DNA from: Anaerolineales bacterium
GTDB lineage: Bacteria > Chloroflexota > Anaerolineae > Anaerolineales > Villigracilaceae
Reading direction: 5' to 3'
Assembly: GCA_030834895.1 (NCBI GenBank)
Contig: JAUQXA010000059.1
Location: 186,001 to 250,000 of the forward strand
DNA: 64,000 nt
Made by a program: the position numbers and the translations under genes. Shown piece by piece: positions 7,967 to 16,670 of the stretch (positions are counted from its first letter, which is position 1; the number at the start of each line of letters is the position of its first letter). The notes beneath the pieces are model-generated. The model worked only from the letters and a program-made list of their open reading frames with translations. It was not told where the DNA came from and ran no database searches.

Positions 7967-8845
7967 ATGTACAAAATACTACATAAAGAGGTTTTTAGCG
8001 AAACCGTCAAGCTGATGATCGTTGAAGCGCCGCTCATCGCCCGCAAAGCCAAAGCGGGACAGTTCGTCATCGTCCGTATTAATGAGACGGGTGAGCGTAT
8101 TCCCCTGACGATTGCCGATTTCGACGCCGAAAAAGGCACAGTCACCATCATCTTCCAGGAAGTCGGCAAGTCCACCATGCAGATGGGACTGCTGGAAAAG
8201 GGCGACGCTTTCGAGAATGTGGTCGGACCGCTGGGTCATGCCACCGAGATCGAGAATTTTGGCAAGGTGGTCATGGTTGCTGGCGGTGTGGGCATTGCGC
8301 CCATCTTCCCGATTGCCCGCGCTCTCAAACAGGCTGGCAATCACGTCACCGTCATCATGGGCGCGCGCAACAAGTCCCTGCTCTTTTGGGAGGATCGCAT
8401 GCGTGCCGAAACCGATGAGGTCATTGTCTGCACCGATGATGGCTCCTACGGGCGCAAGTCACTTGTCACCGAGCCGCTCAAGGAAATTTTGGAAAATAAC
8501 AAGGATATTGCCAAAGTCTGGGCGATTGGTCCTTCGATCATGATGAAGTTTTCGGCTCTTACCACCAAGCCATTCAACGTGCCGACCATCGTCAGCTTGA
8601 ACACCATCATGGTGGACGGAACCGGCATGTGCGGCGGCTGCCGTGTGGTGATGACCGAAGGCGCAAAATTCGTCTGCGTGGATGGACCGGAATTCGACGG
8701 GCATCAAGTGGATTGGGACCTGCTCCTCTCGCGCCTTTCCTTCTTCAGGGCAGAGGAACAAGCAGCCGTCGAACACTGGAAGGAACACCAGTGCAATCTG
8801 GATACCGCGTTTGAAACCAGCGTCAAGGAAGTCCAAAATGGCTAA
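7967..8845 (+). CDS. nfnA: NfnA-type FAD/2Fe-2S subunit (ferredoxin:NADP+ oxidoreductase / sulfide dehydrogenase beta)
   Basis: 292 aa. A ferredoxin-reductase-like FAD domain (about 1-95, with IPLTIADFD) is followed by an NAD-binding domain (VVMVAGGVGIAPIFP near 100) and a C-terminal 2Fe-2S site. The cluster site reads DGTGMCGGC with a later FVC, giving Asp217, Cys222, Cys225 and Cys237; the Asp-plus-three-Cys pattern is that of NfnA-type proteins rather than the four-Cys pattern of dihydroorotate dehydrogenase PyrK. It overlaps the next gene by 8 bases, as expected for a fixed heterodimer. Together they can couple NADH, NADPH and reduced ferredoxin, possibly by electron bifurcation. Ribosome site AAGGAAAG precedes the ATG. 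Confidence 0.9.
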   Translation: MYKILHKEVFSETVKLMIVEAPLIARKAKAGQFVIVRINETGERIPLTIADFDAEKGTVTIIFQEVGKSTMQMGLLEKGDAFENVVGPLGHATEIENFGKVVMVAGGVGIAPIFPIARALKQAGNHVTVIMGARNKSLLFWEDRMRAETDEVIVCTDDGSYGRKSLVTEPLKEILENNKDIAKVWAIGPSIMMKFSALTTKPFNVPTIVSLNTIMVDGTGMCGGCRVVMTEGAKFVCVDGPEFDGHQVDWDLLLSRLSFFRAEEQAAVEHWKEHQCNLDTAFETSVKEVQNG

Positions 8846-10235
8846 GAAGACCATCATCCCCAACAAAGTGAAAATGCCGGAGCAGCCCGCCAGCGAACGC
8901 ATCCACAATTATCAGGAAGTTCCTTATGGCTATACTCCCGAACAGGCCATCGAAGAGGCAATCCGCTGTTTGCAGTGTGCCAAACCCACCTGCATGGACG
9001 GCTGTCCCGTCAACATCAACATTCCCGGCTTCCTGGCGCAGGTTGCCGATGGCGATTTTCAAGGCGCAGTGGAGACCATCAAAAAGACCAACGCCCTGCC
9101 CGCCATCACGGGGCGCGTCTGCCCGCAGGAAGTTCAATGCGAGGGTGTCTGCGTGCTGCACAAAAAATATGAGCCGGTTGCCATCGGTCGGCTGGAACGT
9201 TTCGTAGCCGACTGGGAAGCGCAGCAAGGCAAGATCAAAATCCCGCAAGCGCCACAGCCAAGCGGAAAGAAAGTGGCTGTCGTCGGTTCGGGACCTGCCG
9301 GTCTCACCTCTGCCGCCGACCTGGCACAAATGGGACATCAAGTGGATATCTTCGAAGCCTTGCATGAGCCGGGCGGCGTGCTGGTTTACGGCATCCCCGA
9401 ATTCCGCCTGCCCAAAGCCATCGTCAAACGCGAAGTGGATTACGTTCGCGGCCTGGGTGCGGATGTCCATGTGGATTTCGTCGTCGGAGCGGTTGCCACG
9501 CTGGATGAACTGCTCGAAAAATACGACGCCATCCTGCTGGGAACAGGCGCGGGCTTGCCCTGGTTCATGGGATTGCCCGGCGAAAACCTCGGTGGAGTTT
9601 ACTCCTCGAACGAATACCTGACCCGCGTCAACCTGATGAAAGCCTACCGCGACGACTATGACACCCCCGTCTCACGCGGCAAGCGGGTGCTGACCATCGG
9701 CGGCGGCAACACCGCCATGGATTCGGCGCGCACCGCCCTGCGCATCGGCGCGGAAGAATCCATCATCGTCTATCGCCGTTCCCGCGCTGAAATGCCCGCC
9801 CGCATAGAAGAAGTCCACCATGCGGAAGAGGAAGGCGTGCAGTTCAATCTACTGACCACCCCCATCGCCTTCCACGGCAAAGACGGACGCGTCACCTCGC
9901 TGGAATGCATCAAGAACGAATTGGGTGAACCCGATGCTTCGGGACGCCGCCGCCCCGTTCCCATCGAAGGCTCGAACTTCATGATCGAAGCCGACGTGAT
10001 GGTCATTGCCATCGGACAGAGTCCCAGCCCGCTGATCGCCAACACCACACCCGAACTGGAGACGAGGAAGAACGGCACAGTCACAGCCGACAACTCCACG
10101 ATGAAGACCTCCAAGAAGGGCGTCTTCGCGGCAGGCGACATCATCACTGGCGGCGCGACTGTCATCCTCGCAATGGGTCAGGCAAAGATTGCCGCCAAAG
10201 CCATCGACGAATATTTGAAGACCGGCGTTTGGTAA
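8838..10235 (+). CDS. nfnB: NfnB-type / glutamate synthase small-chain-like NADPH oxidoreductase
   Basis: 465 aa from the ATG at 8838, inside the end of nfnA; a longer frame from 8682 only shadows nfnA. The N-terminal region carries two iron-sulfur cysteine groups (Cys44, 47, 52, 56 and Cys95, 101, 105). Then a FAD-binding GxGxxG (VAVVGSGPAGLTSAADLA) and an NADPH-binding GGGNTAMDSARTALRIGA, ending with the flavin motif FAAGDIITGGATVI. It is the large subunit partner of NfnA, and alone could be taken for GltD. No gltB is near, and the nfnA overlap favours NfnB. In Nfn this subunit holds two 4Fe-4S clusters and the bifurcating FAD. Confidence 0.9.
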   Translation: MAKKTIIPNKVKMPEQPASERIHNYQEVPYGYTPEQAIEEAIRCLQCAKPTCMDGCPVNINIPGFLAQVADGDFQGAVETIKKTNALPAITGRVCPQEVQCEGVCVLHKKYEPVAIGRLERFVADWEAQQGKIKIPQAPQPSGKKVAVVGSGPAGLTSAADLAQMGHQVDIFEALHEPGGVLVYGIPEFRLPKAIVKREVDYVRGLGADVHVDFVVGAVATLDELLEKYDAILLGTGAGLPWFMGLPGENLGGVYSSNEYLTRVNLMKAYRDDYDTPVSRGKRVLTIGGGNTAMDSARTALRIGAEESIIVYRRSRAEMPARIEEVHHAEEEGVQFNLLTTPIAFHGKDGRVTSLECIKNELGEPDASGRRRPVPIEGSNFMIEADVMVIAIGQSPSPLIANTTPELETRKNGTVTADNSTMKTSKKGVFAAGDIITGGATVILAMGQAKIAAKAIDEYLKTGVW

Positions 10236-10272
10236 ACCGCCTTGAGCGCAGTCGAAGGGTGTTTGGAAAAAT

Positions 10273-10307
10273 AACGCCCCGAAGGTTTCGAACCTTCGGG
10301 GCGTTTT
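10273..10307. terminator. Bidirectional terminator between nfnB and the haem lipoprotein gene
   Basis: Perfect 15-bp arms AACGCCCCGAAGGTT / AACCTTCGGGGCGTT around TCG, with T-rich flank on the plus strand. It separates two convergent genes and can serve both. Confidence 0.92.
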
Positions 10308-10317
10308 ACATAACCCG

Positions 10318-10815
10318 TTAGTTATTCAACGCGCCTGCGGTAATCCAATCAGTAAGAATCTGAATTTGTTCGGGGGTCAACTTGTCTCCGCGTTTGGGCA
10401 TTTTGCCTTCAGCCGTCAACTTGACGAGCCAGCTTTCCCCTGAATTTCCCGCAACAACCACCGCCCCGTTGACGGAGCCAGCCATCAGGCTATCATATGT
10501 CTTCAAGTCAAGCCCAGCCCTTGTCTGGTCGCCGCCATGACAGCCAATACAACTATTTTGAAAGATGGGCATAACATCACTCGCAAAACTCACACCGCCA
10601 GCGGCAGGAGCTTCTGTTGCAGGTTCAGTCGCTGCTGGCTCTGTTGCCAGTGCTGTCTCTGTTGGCGGGATATCCGTCGGGGCAGGAGCCATTGTCGGTT
10701 GGGACTCTGCCTGGGTTGGCGCGGCAGGTTCAGGTGTAGTCTGGCTGGGCGATCCACCACAGGCTGCAAGCACAAAGGTCAATAAAGTCAGGCTCAGGAT
10801 TAATTTTGTTCTCAT
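10318..10815 (-). CDS. c-type haem-motif lipoprotein (planctomycete-type cytochrome c domain)
   Basis: 165 aa from the ATG at 10815, which has GAAAGGA at good spacing; five extra codons upstream (TTG) are possible. The lipoprotein signal ends in LAAC. A Pro/Ala/Thr linker (about 25-75) leads to a domain with one CIGCH haem motif, followed by the region LDLKTYDSLMAGS and a late GKMPKRGD whose Met may be the distal haem ligand. This matches the short cytochrome domain often called PSCyt1. It is probably an extracytoplasmic electron carrier held at the membrane. No oxidase or cytochrome maturation genes are in the window. Confidence 0.85.
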   Translation of the reverse strand: MRTKLILSLTLLTFVLAACGGSPSQTTPEPAAPTQAESQPTMAPAPTDIPPTETALATEPAATEPATEAPAAGGVSFASDVMPIFQNSCIGCHGGDQTRAGLDLKTYDSLMAGSVNGAVVVAGNSGESWLVKLTAEGKMPKRGDKLTPEQIQILTDWITAGALNN

Positions 10816-10969
10816 TTTGTATCCTTTCAATTGGCTATCTATTTATCTTCAATGGATGTGCAAGTCATTTGGTTTCTTACATGTATTTTTTTACAAAAGC
10901 ATGGAAAGCATCTACAAGGTAAGGTATAATTAAACAAAGCATCAACATAAATCCATTTCAAGGCTGAGT

Positions 10970-12541
10970 ATGTCAGGCTCATTATCACTTCCCAACGAAT
11001 ATTGGTCATCCCTTCAAGTCACCCCACAGGACGTCGAAAACTTACACACTGTTTTGTTTGAGCGTGAAACGCCGCTCGCGGTGCGCGATCTTTGCGCCGA
11101 GTTTGTGGAAGCGCGCATCAAAGCGGAACGCGCAGCTGCGGAGAAGCAACAGAAGTCTGTTGGCAAGACTTTCCTGCCAAAAGAAAAGTATCAGGTCGGT
11201 GACGAGCTGATTTTCCCCGCATTGGAATGGAAACAGGGAACGGTCAAGGCGTTGCGTGCCGGGGTTAATCCTTCGGTGGAGCAATTCGATGTCCTCACTG
11301 TCGAAATGGATGATCGTTCCGAACGCATGTTTGCCGCAGATCTCCAATCTCACTTCCTGAACGATGCGCCGCCCCCCAAGCCCGACCGCGATGAGATGAA
11401 TCCCGCCCATATCCTGGAAGAACATGGGGACATGCTCGAAAAGAAACTGGAAGCCGCTTTCGCCGCAGACGAGGGGCTGGTCAAAATTGCGGGACGATGG
11501 TTCCCGCGCGCACTTTTGGTGGATATCGGTCAGGGACAGTTGAATCTCGCCGAGGCCGTATTGGATATGTCCGTCGGCGAGCCGCTTCCCACCGAAGCGT
11601 TGATAAAAGATATTGAGCTGCCGGCGGGCATCAATCCCAAACTGGCAGAATTTTCCGTCAACTATGCTCTGCAAAGTGATGACCGTTTCGACGAAGTTGG
11701 GCCCGCGGGACAGATCTTGTGGTGCCTGCGCCGTCTCGAACCAGACCAAGTACGCGAGACTCCTCTTTTTCTTCGCTATACCGCCATAGAACATGACCGC
11801 GCAAATCTGACTCCAGCCATGTTGAACCTCGAAGCGCAACTGGATGATGAGTTGACACCGGTAAGTGATAATGATTCCCGCGAAGATGTTTCCTCCGTTA
11901 CCATTTCCCTGATTTATCCGCACCTGCGGGCTGGGACGCTGCCCATTTCGGCGCGGGCAAGGAAATTGTTTCCCACCGCCTACGAGACTGAGCGTGTGCG
12001 CTTCACGCTGGTGGATGGCAAGACCAAACAACGCATTCCCGCCTGGGTTGTCCTTTCGCATGGATACGTGTTCGGTCTGCGTGAATGGTACAAGGCACAC
12101 CAACTGATTCCCGGGTCGCTGGTGCAAGTCCACCGTGGTGAGAAACCCGGCGAAGTGATCGTCGAGGTAAAAAGCCAGCGTTCCTCCAAAGATTGGGTAC
12201 GCACCGTGCTGGTCGGCAAGGACGGCGGTTTTGTCTTTGCGACCTTGAAACAGCCCATCAGCGCCGAGTTCAACGAGCGCATGGTCATCCATGTCCCTGA
12301 TTTCAAATCCCTCGACCCGGTTTGGGAAAAGCGCCAATCCTTTGAAGACCTCGTGCTGCTGGTCATGCGCGAACTAACGAAATCCAATCCACAGGGACAT
12401 GTGCACGCCCAGGAACTCTATGCGGCGGTCAACCTTGTGCGCCGCGTGCCACCCGCGCCGATCCTTGCCCTGCTGGCAACCAGTCCCGCCTACAAACATG
12501 TGGGCGACCTGCATTTCCGACTCAACGAGGACCTGGAATGA
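10970..12541 (+). CDS. Uncharacterised 523-aa protein
   Basis: Soluble, no signal peptide or membrane helix. Three parts can be seen: residues 1-120 (helical start, then beta-rich with YQVGDELIFPALEWKQG); 120-290 with acidic helices and WFPRALLVDIGQGQLNLAEAVLDM, which looks like a winged-helix region near 180-225; and 300-523, a beta-rich segment ending in helices. VGDxLxFP and VxxGxNPSxExFxVLxV resemble small barrel domains. I do not recognise a family. It overlaps the next gene by four bases (ATGA), so the two products are made together. A nucleic-acid or regulatory role is only a guess. Confidence 0.6.
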   Translation: MSGSLSLPNEYWSSLQVTPQDVENLHTVLFERETPLAVRDLCAEFVEARIKAERAAAEKQQKSVGKTFLPKEKYQVGDELIFPALEWKQGTVKALRAGVNPSVEQFDVLTVEMDDRSERMFAADLQSHFLNDAPPPKPDRDEMNPAHILEEHGDMLEKKLEAAFAADEGLVKIAGRWFPRALLVDIGQGQLNLAEAVLDMSVGEPLPTEALIKDIELPAGINPKLAEFSVNYALQSDDRFDEVGPAGQILWCLRRLEPDQVRETPLFLRYTAIEHDRANLTPAMLNLEAQLDDELTPVSDNDSREDVSSVTISLIYPHLRAGTLPISARARKLFPTAYETERVRFTLVDGKTKQRIPAWVVLSHGYVFGLREWYKAHQLIPGSLVQVHRGEKPGEVIVEVKSQRSSKDWVRTVLVGKDGGFVFATLKQPISAEFNERMVIHVPDFKSLDPVWEKRQSFEDLVLLVMRELTKSNPQGHVHAQELYAAVNLVRRVPPAPILALLATSPAYKHVGDLHFRLNEDLE

Positions 12542-12987
12542 GCCTGCTAAAACCTTCGATCCGAACCCCCTTCCACATTGACTTCGACTGGTGGAAAAAA
12601 AACGAGCGTGACTGGCACGTATTTTTACGCTCGCTGCTATGCCCCGAACACCAGGAAGCCTTTGCCGAGGTCGAGGAAGGCGAAATGATTGACTGGATCG
12701 ACCCGAATACTGCTGAAGTGAAGGCGGTGGATGGAATCCAGCATACTTTGATGAGTCACTGCGCCCTGTTACCGGAGTTCTCCGATTCGCACACCGCAAT
12801 GGTGGAAGCCGTCTTTCGGGCTTTCCTTGCCAACGGCAATGTCCCCATGTCCGCTGAAGAGCTTTCAAAAAAACTTGAAAGACCTGCCGAAACCATCCTG
12901 CGGACGATCTCAGGTCCACGCGTGTATCGCGGCTTGAGACCGTATCAACAGAATATTCCGAACCCGGTTGCAGAGGATGGGGAGTAG
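12538..12987 (+). CDS. Uncharacterised 149-aa partner protein
   Basis: Starts on the ATGA that ends the previous gene. Residues 1-95 contain WWKKNERDWHVFLRSLLCPEHQ and an acidic stretch; residues 100-140 (VPMSAEELSKKLERPAETILRTI) look like a winged-helix or helix-turn-helix unit followed by VYRGLRPY. Family unknown. Coupling to the 523-aa gene, which also seems to hold a winged-helix-like region, suggests a joint complex. Confidence 0.6.
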   Translation: MSLLKPSIRTPFHIDFDWWKKNERDWHVFLRSLLCPEHQEAFAEVEEGEMIDWIDPNTAEVKAVDGIQHTLMSHCALLPEFSDSHTAMVEAVFRAFLANGNVPMSAEELSKKLERPAETILRTISGPRVYRGLRPYQQNIPNPVAEDGE

Positions 12988-13010
12988 AATTCCCCCAAGA
13001 TGATAATGGT

Positions 13011-13066
13011 GTAGTAACGACTTTAGTCGTGATTTCACGAGAAAAAACGACTGAGGTCGCCACTAC
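13011..13066. repeat. Imperfect inverted repeat built on ACGACT
   Basis: GTAGTAACGAC...TAGTCG (13011-13029) is mirrored by CGACTGAGGTCGCCACTAC (13048-13066), with the inner palindrome ACGACTTTAGTCGT at 13017-13030. A related palindrome lies at 6593-6606. Confidence 0.65.
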
Positions 13067-13102
13067 CAAAACATTCCTGTGTCATAATGAAGTTTCATAA
13101 AT

Positions 13103-13177
13103 GCCTCTATAGCTTAACGGACAAAGCTACGGTCTTCTAAACCGTCGATCTAGGTTCGATTCCTAGTAGAGGCACCA
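13103..13177 (+). tRNA. tRNA-Arg (anticodon TCT)
   Basis: Acceptor arms GCCTCTA (13103-13109) and TAGAGGC (13167-13173) pair fully. The anticodon stem ACGGT/ACCGT encloses CTTCTAA, giving TCT for AGA codons. The T arm is CTAGG-TTCGATT-CCTAG. Discriminator A is followed by an encoded CCA (13175-13177). Confidence 0.96.
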
Positions 13178-13258
13178 TATCGTAATAGAAAATGAAGATG
13201 CGCGCCGCAAGATCATTTTAAAGGTTTCGTGCGGATGCGCATGTAAGGAGCAGGAAGC

Positions 13259-13648
13259 ATGCCCACCATCGTTCGCAAGTCAGGCACAACTCTTATGGAA
13301 ACCCGCCGTGAAGTACTCCATGCGGTTAGCTGGCACGTGCGCGCCAATATATGGAGTCCGCCTACGGATGTGTATGAAACCGAGAAGGCGTATATAGCTC
13401 GTGTGGAAATAGCGGGGATGCGCGAGGATGACTTTGAAGTTCTGATCGAAGGCGACACCCTGCTGATCTCCGGCTCACGTCCCGACCTTACGGAGCGGCG
13501 GGCATATCAGCAAATGGAAATCCGTTTCGGGAAATTCTCAACCTCGGTGAATCTACCCGGACCAATCAACATGGAACAGGCGCGCGTGGAATACAAGGAT
13601 GGGTTCCTAACTATCGTCATTCCCAAGGCAACGCCAGGTCAAAAATAG
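13259..13648 (+). CDS. Hsp20 / alpha-crystallin small heat-shock protein
   Basis: 129 aa. The alpha-crystallin domain spans about 30-123, opening with WSPPTDVYETEKAYIARVEIAGM, through DTLLISGSRP, to the conserved end EYKDGFLTIVIPKA. The N-terminal arm is short and the C-terminal IxI tail is minimal. It holds unfolded proteins in an ATP-independent way. It stands 14 bases before lon, which pairs a holdase with the main AAA+ protease of the cytoplasm; a shared stress promoter is likely upstream but not clearly visible. Ribosome site AAGGAGCAGG. Confidence 0.92.
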   Translation: MPTIVRKSGTTLMETRREVLHAVSWHVRANIWSPPTDVYETEKAYIARVEIAGMREDDFEVLIEGDTLLISGSRPDLTERRAYQQMEIRFGKFSTSVNLPGPINMEQARVEYKDGFLTIVIPKATPGQK

Positions 13649-13662
13649 GTCAAATAAAACGC

Positions 13663-16299
13663 ATGCCCGCTGAACGTTGGCACTCCGGTATTAATGAATT
13701 CCTCCAGTCCATTGGAGAAACAGACGACGAACTGCTCAATATGCTCATGTCTTCGGTATTTTCACATTCCCACAAAAATGACGATGCTTCGTCTGCGCCG
13801 GAAGGCGACGGAAAAAGCGAGGGACAAAAATTCCCCGACGTGCTGCCCATCCTGCCTTTGCGTGGAGTAGTGGTTTACCCCAATACCGCCGTCCCGTTGA
13901 CGGTGGGTCAGGCACGTTCGATCAAACTTGTGGATGATGTTGTCGGCGGAGACAAACTCGTTGGGCTGGTCGCCGCCCTCGACCCGGAGAAAGAAACCCC
14001 GGGACCGAATGAACTGTATCGGATCGGGACTGTTGCCACCGTCCATCGTCTGTTGCGCGCTCCAGATGGGACGGTTCGTCTGTTGGTCCAGGGGATGGAA
14101 CGTTTTCGGCTGGGTGAGTTTACCCAGGAGGAACCTTACCTAAAAGCGCACATCCATCTTATCCCTGAGACCGTGGAAGATAACCTCGAGACCGGCGCGC
14201 TGGCCCGCAACGCCCGCGACCAGTTCCAACAGATCACGCAAATGATCCCGTCGTTCCCCGATGAACTGGCAAACTCGATCATTTCGCTCGAAGACCCGCT
14301 CCAAACCGTCTACACCATCGCCAACTTCCAGCGGATCGATTTGAAGGACGCGCAGGAAATTTTGGAGATCGACTCGGTTTACGAGAAGTTGAAAAAACTG
14401 ATCGGGCTGTTGGTGCGCGAGGCGGAAGTACTTCAAATCGGGCAGAAGATTCAAAACGAGGCGCGCGGCGAGATCGAAAAAGTCCAGCGCGAATATTTCC
14501 TGCGCGAACAGATGAAGGCCATCCAGCGCGAACTGGGTGACAAGGATGAACAGGCCGTCGAGGCGGAGGAATTCCGTAAGAAGATCGAAGACGCTAAGAT
14601 GCCCGAGGAGGCGTATAAACAGGCCAAACGCGAGTTGGACCGTCTCTCGCGTCTGCCCACTGCGGCAGCGGAGTACGGCGTCATCCGCACCTATCTCGAC
14701 TGGCTGGTCACACTTCCCTGGTCGAATGCCACGCAGGATAATCTCGACATCGGGCACGCACGCGAAATCCTGAACAAAGACCACTACGGGCTGGAAGACG
14801 TCAAAGATCGCATCCTCGAATTCCTGGCCATCCGCAAGCTGCGGCTCGACCGCAAGGACGAGGAGAAGAAGCCGTCGGATGACCTTATCCGGCGTGAACG
14901 CGAAGGCGTAATCCTTTGCTTCGTCGGACCTCCCGGCGTCGGCAAGACTTCACTGGGACAATCCATCGCCCGCGCGATGGAGCGCAAGTTCATCCGCGCT
15001 TCGCTGGGCGGCGTGCGTGACGAAGCCGAAATCCGTGGACATCGTCGCACCTACATCGGCTCGATGCCGGGGCGGGTTCTGCAATCGCTGCGGCGGGTGG
15101 ATTCAAAGAACCCGGTTTTCATGCTTGACGAGGTGGACAAGCTCACCTTCGATTTTCACGGTGACCCGGCCTCCGCCCTGCTGGAAGTGCTCGACCCCGA
15201 ACAGAACGGCGAGTTCCGTGATAACTATCTTGAAGTCGCCTATGATCTCTCGCAGGTCTTTTTCATCACCACCGCCAACACACTGGAAACGATTCCGCGC
15301 CCATTGCTCGACCGCATGGAAGTCATCTTCCTATCGGGCTACACCGAAAACGAAAAACTGGCCATCGCGCGCGGTTATCTGATCCCCCGTCAGATCCGCG
15401 AGAACAGTTTGCACGAAACCGAGGTCACCCTCAGCGACGATGCCTTGAAAGCGATCATCCGTCAGTACACGCGCGAAGCAGGCGTCCGCAATTTGGAACG
15501 CAAGATTGGCGCGGTCTGTCGCAAGGTCGGCACAAAGATTGCGGAGGGCAAACTCGAAAAAGTGGACATTACTCCCGACCTGCTGGAAGAATATCTCGAC
15601 CACCCGATCTACTTCGGACCGGAGGAACTCAACAAACGTATCTCGATTCCCGGCGTGGTTCCCGGACTCGCGTGGACATCCTTCGGCGGCGACATTCTCT
15701 TCATCGAAGCCACCTCCATGCCCGGCGGACGCGGCTTCCAGGTGACGGGTTCCGTCGGCAATGTGATGCAGGAATCCGCCCGGGCGGCCTTATCCTACGT
15801 CCGCTCGCGCGCCGCTTCGTTCAAACTTTCCGATGAGTTCTTCAATAAGTTCGACATCCACATGCACATCCCCTCCGGCGCGCAGCCAAAAGACGGTCCA
15901 TCCGCCGGAGTGACGATGGCGACTTCCCTCGTGTCACTCATCTCCGGACGCAAGGTCAAGCCGCAGGTGGGAATGACCGGTGAGATCACGCTTAGGGGTC
16001 AGGTGTTGGCCATCGGCGGCGTCAAGGAAAAGGTGCTGGCGGCGCATCGCAACGGGCTGACCACGGTCATCCTGCCCAAACGCAACGAGCAGGACCTGGA
16101 CGATGTGCCCGAGGAAATTCGCAACTCGATGAAGTTCATCTTCGCTGAATCAGTGGAAGACGTGATCGATGCGGCACTGGAAAAGGCAAAGCCTACAAGA
16201 AAGCACCCTGCAGTAAAATTATCCGCGAAAAAGCAGCCACGGAAATCGGCCGCGAGGAAGCCGCTCGCAAAAAAATCCACCAAGACGAAAGCAAAGTAG
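13663..16299 (+). CDS. lon: ATP-dependent protease Lon
   Basis: 878 aa, longer than E. coli Lon (784). Residues 1-55 are an extra acidic/His-containing start; the LON substrate domain follows from LPILPLRGVVVYPNT. A coiled helical region (about 240-330) leads to the AAA+ module with Walker A GPPGVGKTS (near 422) and FMLDEVDKL as Walker B. The protease domain has the Ser-Lys dyad: Ser747 in DGPSAGVT and Lys790 in GGVKEKVLAAHR, 43 apart as in E. coli. The last 35 residues are Lys/Arg/Ala rich, an unusual basic tail that could contact DNA. The start has weak ribosome-site bases; an internal ATG at 13741 is an alternative. One base separates it from the receiver gene. Confidence 0.96.
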   Translation: MPAERWHSGINEFLQSIGETDDELLNMLMSSVFSHSHKNDDASSAPEGDGKSEGQKFPDVLPILPLRGVVVYPNTAVPLTVGQARSIKLVDDVVGGDKLVGLVAALDPEKETPGPNELYRIGTVATVHRLLRAPDGTVRLLVQGMERFRLGEFTQEEPYLKAHIHLIPETVEDNLETGALARNARDQFQQITQMIPSFPDELANSIISLEDPLQTVYTIANFQRIDLKDAQEILEIDSVYEKLKKLIGLLVREAEVLQIGQKIQNEARGEIEKVQREYFLREQMKAIQRELGDKDEQAVEAEEFRKKIEDAKMPEEAYKQAKRELDRLSRLPTAAAEYGVIRTYLDWLVTLPWSNATQDNLDIGHAREILNKDHYGLEDVKDRILEFLAIRKLRLDRKDEEKKPSDDLIRREREGVILCFVGPPGVGKTSLGQSIARAMERKFIRASLGGVRDEAEIRGHRRTYIGSMPGRVLQSLRRVDSKNPVFMLDEVDKLTFDFHGDPASALLEVLDPEQNGEFRDNYLEVAYDLSQVFFITTANTLETIPRPLLDRMEVIFLSGYTENEKLAIARGYLIPRQIRENSLHETEVTLSDDALKAIIRQYTREAGVRNLERKIGAVCRKVGTKIAEGKLEKVDITPDLLEEYLDHPIYFGPEELNKRISIPGVVPGLAWTSFGGDILFIEATSMPGGRGFQVTGSVGNVMQESARAALSYVRSRAASFKLSDEFFNKFDIHMHIPSGAQPKDGPSAGVTMATSLVSLISGRKVKPQVGMTGEITLRGQVLAIGGVKEKVLAAHRNGLTTVILPKRNEQDLDDVPEEIRNSMKFIFAESVEDVIDAALEKAKPTRKHPAVKLSAKKQPRKSAARKPLAKKSTKTKAK

Positions 16300-16300
16300 A

Positions 16301-16666
16301 ATGACAAAAACAAAGGTATTGCTCGCAGAAGACGACCCGACGATGGTCTCATTGTTGACGACCCTGTTGAAAATGGAGGGATTTCAGGTGGTGGCGTTGC
16401 ACGCGGACGAAGACGTGCCGGCCGCCGTGCGCAAGGAAAGTCCCGATGTGCTTTTGATGGATGTGCATTTACTTCACCAAAGCGGGCTGGAAATTTTGGA
16501 AAAAATCCGAACGTCGGCAGACATCTCGCATACCCGTGTGGTGATGTCATCCGGCGCAAATGTAAGAGAGGAATGTTTCAATCACGGCGCAAACGGTTTT
16601 TTGCTCAAGCCCTACATGCCCGACGAATTGATCACGATCCTAAAGAAGACGGTCAACTCCGCATAA
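16301..16666 (+). CDS. Stand-alone CheY-like receiver protein
   Basis: 121 aa, a single response-regulator receiver domain. Acidic pocket ED(D) at 10-12, phospho-acceptor Asp54 in LLMDVH, conserved Ser in VVMSSGA and Lys in FLLKPY. No output domain. It starts one base after lon ends, so it is probably in the hsp20-lon transcript. The cognate kinase is not adjacent. Confidence 0.9.
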   Translation: MTKTKVLLAEDDPTMVSLLTTLLKMEGFQVVALHADEDVPAAVRKESPDVLLMDVHLLHQSGLEILEKIRTSADISHTRVVMSSGANVREECFNHGANGFLLKPYMPDELITILKKTVNSA

Positions 16667-16670
16667 TGCC

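Noticed and set aside
7833..8015. 60-codon frame before nfnA
   Set aside because: It overlaps the nfnA start, lacks a ribosome site and its peptide resembles nothing.
8682..8837. Longer start for nfnB
   Set aside because: The extra 52 codons overlap nfnA out of frame; ATG at 8838 gives the family N-terminus.
11042..12337. 431-codon open frame on the minus strand
   Set aside because: It lies wholly under the 523-aa plus-strand gene, which has coupling to its neighbour and normal protein composition; the antisense product is His/Arg rich with no domain.
12374..13069. 231-codon minus-strand frame
   Set aside because: It runs under two coupled plus-strand genes and through an intergenic repeat, with low-complexity Arg/Ser content.
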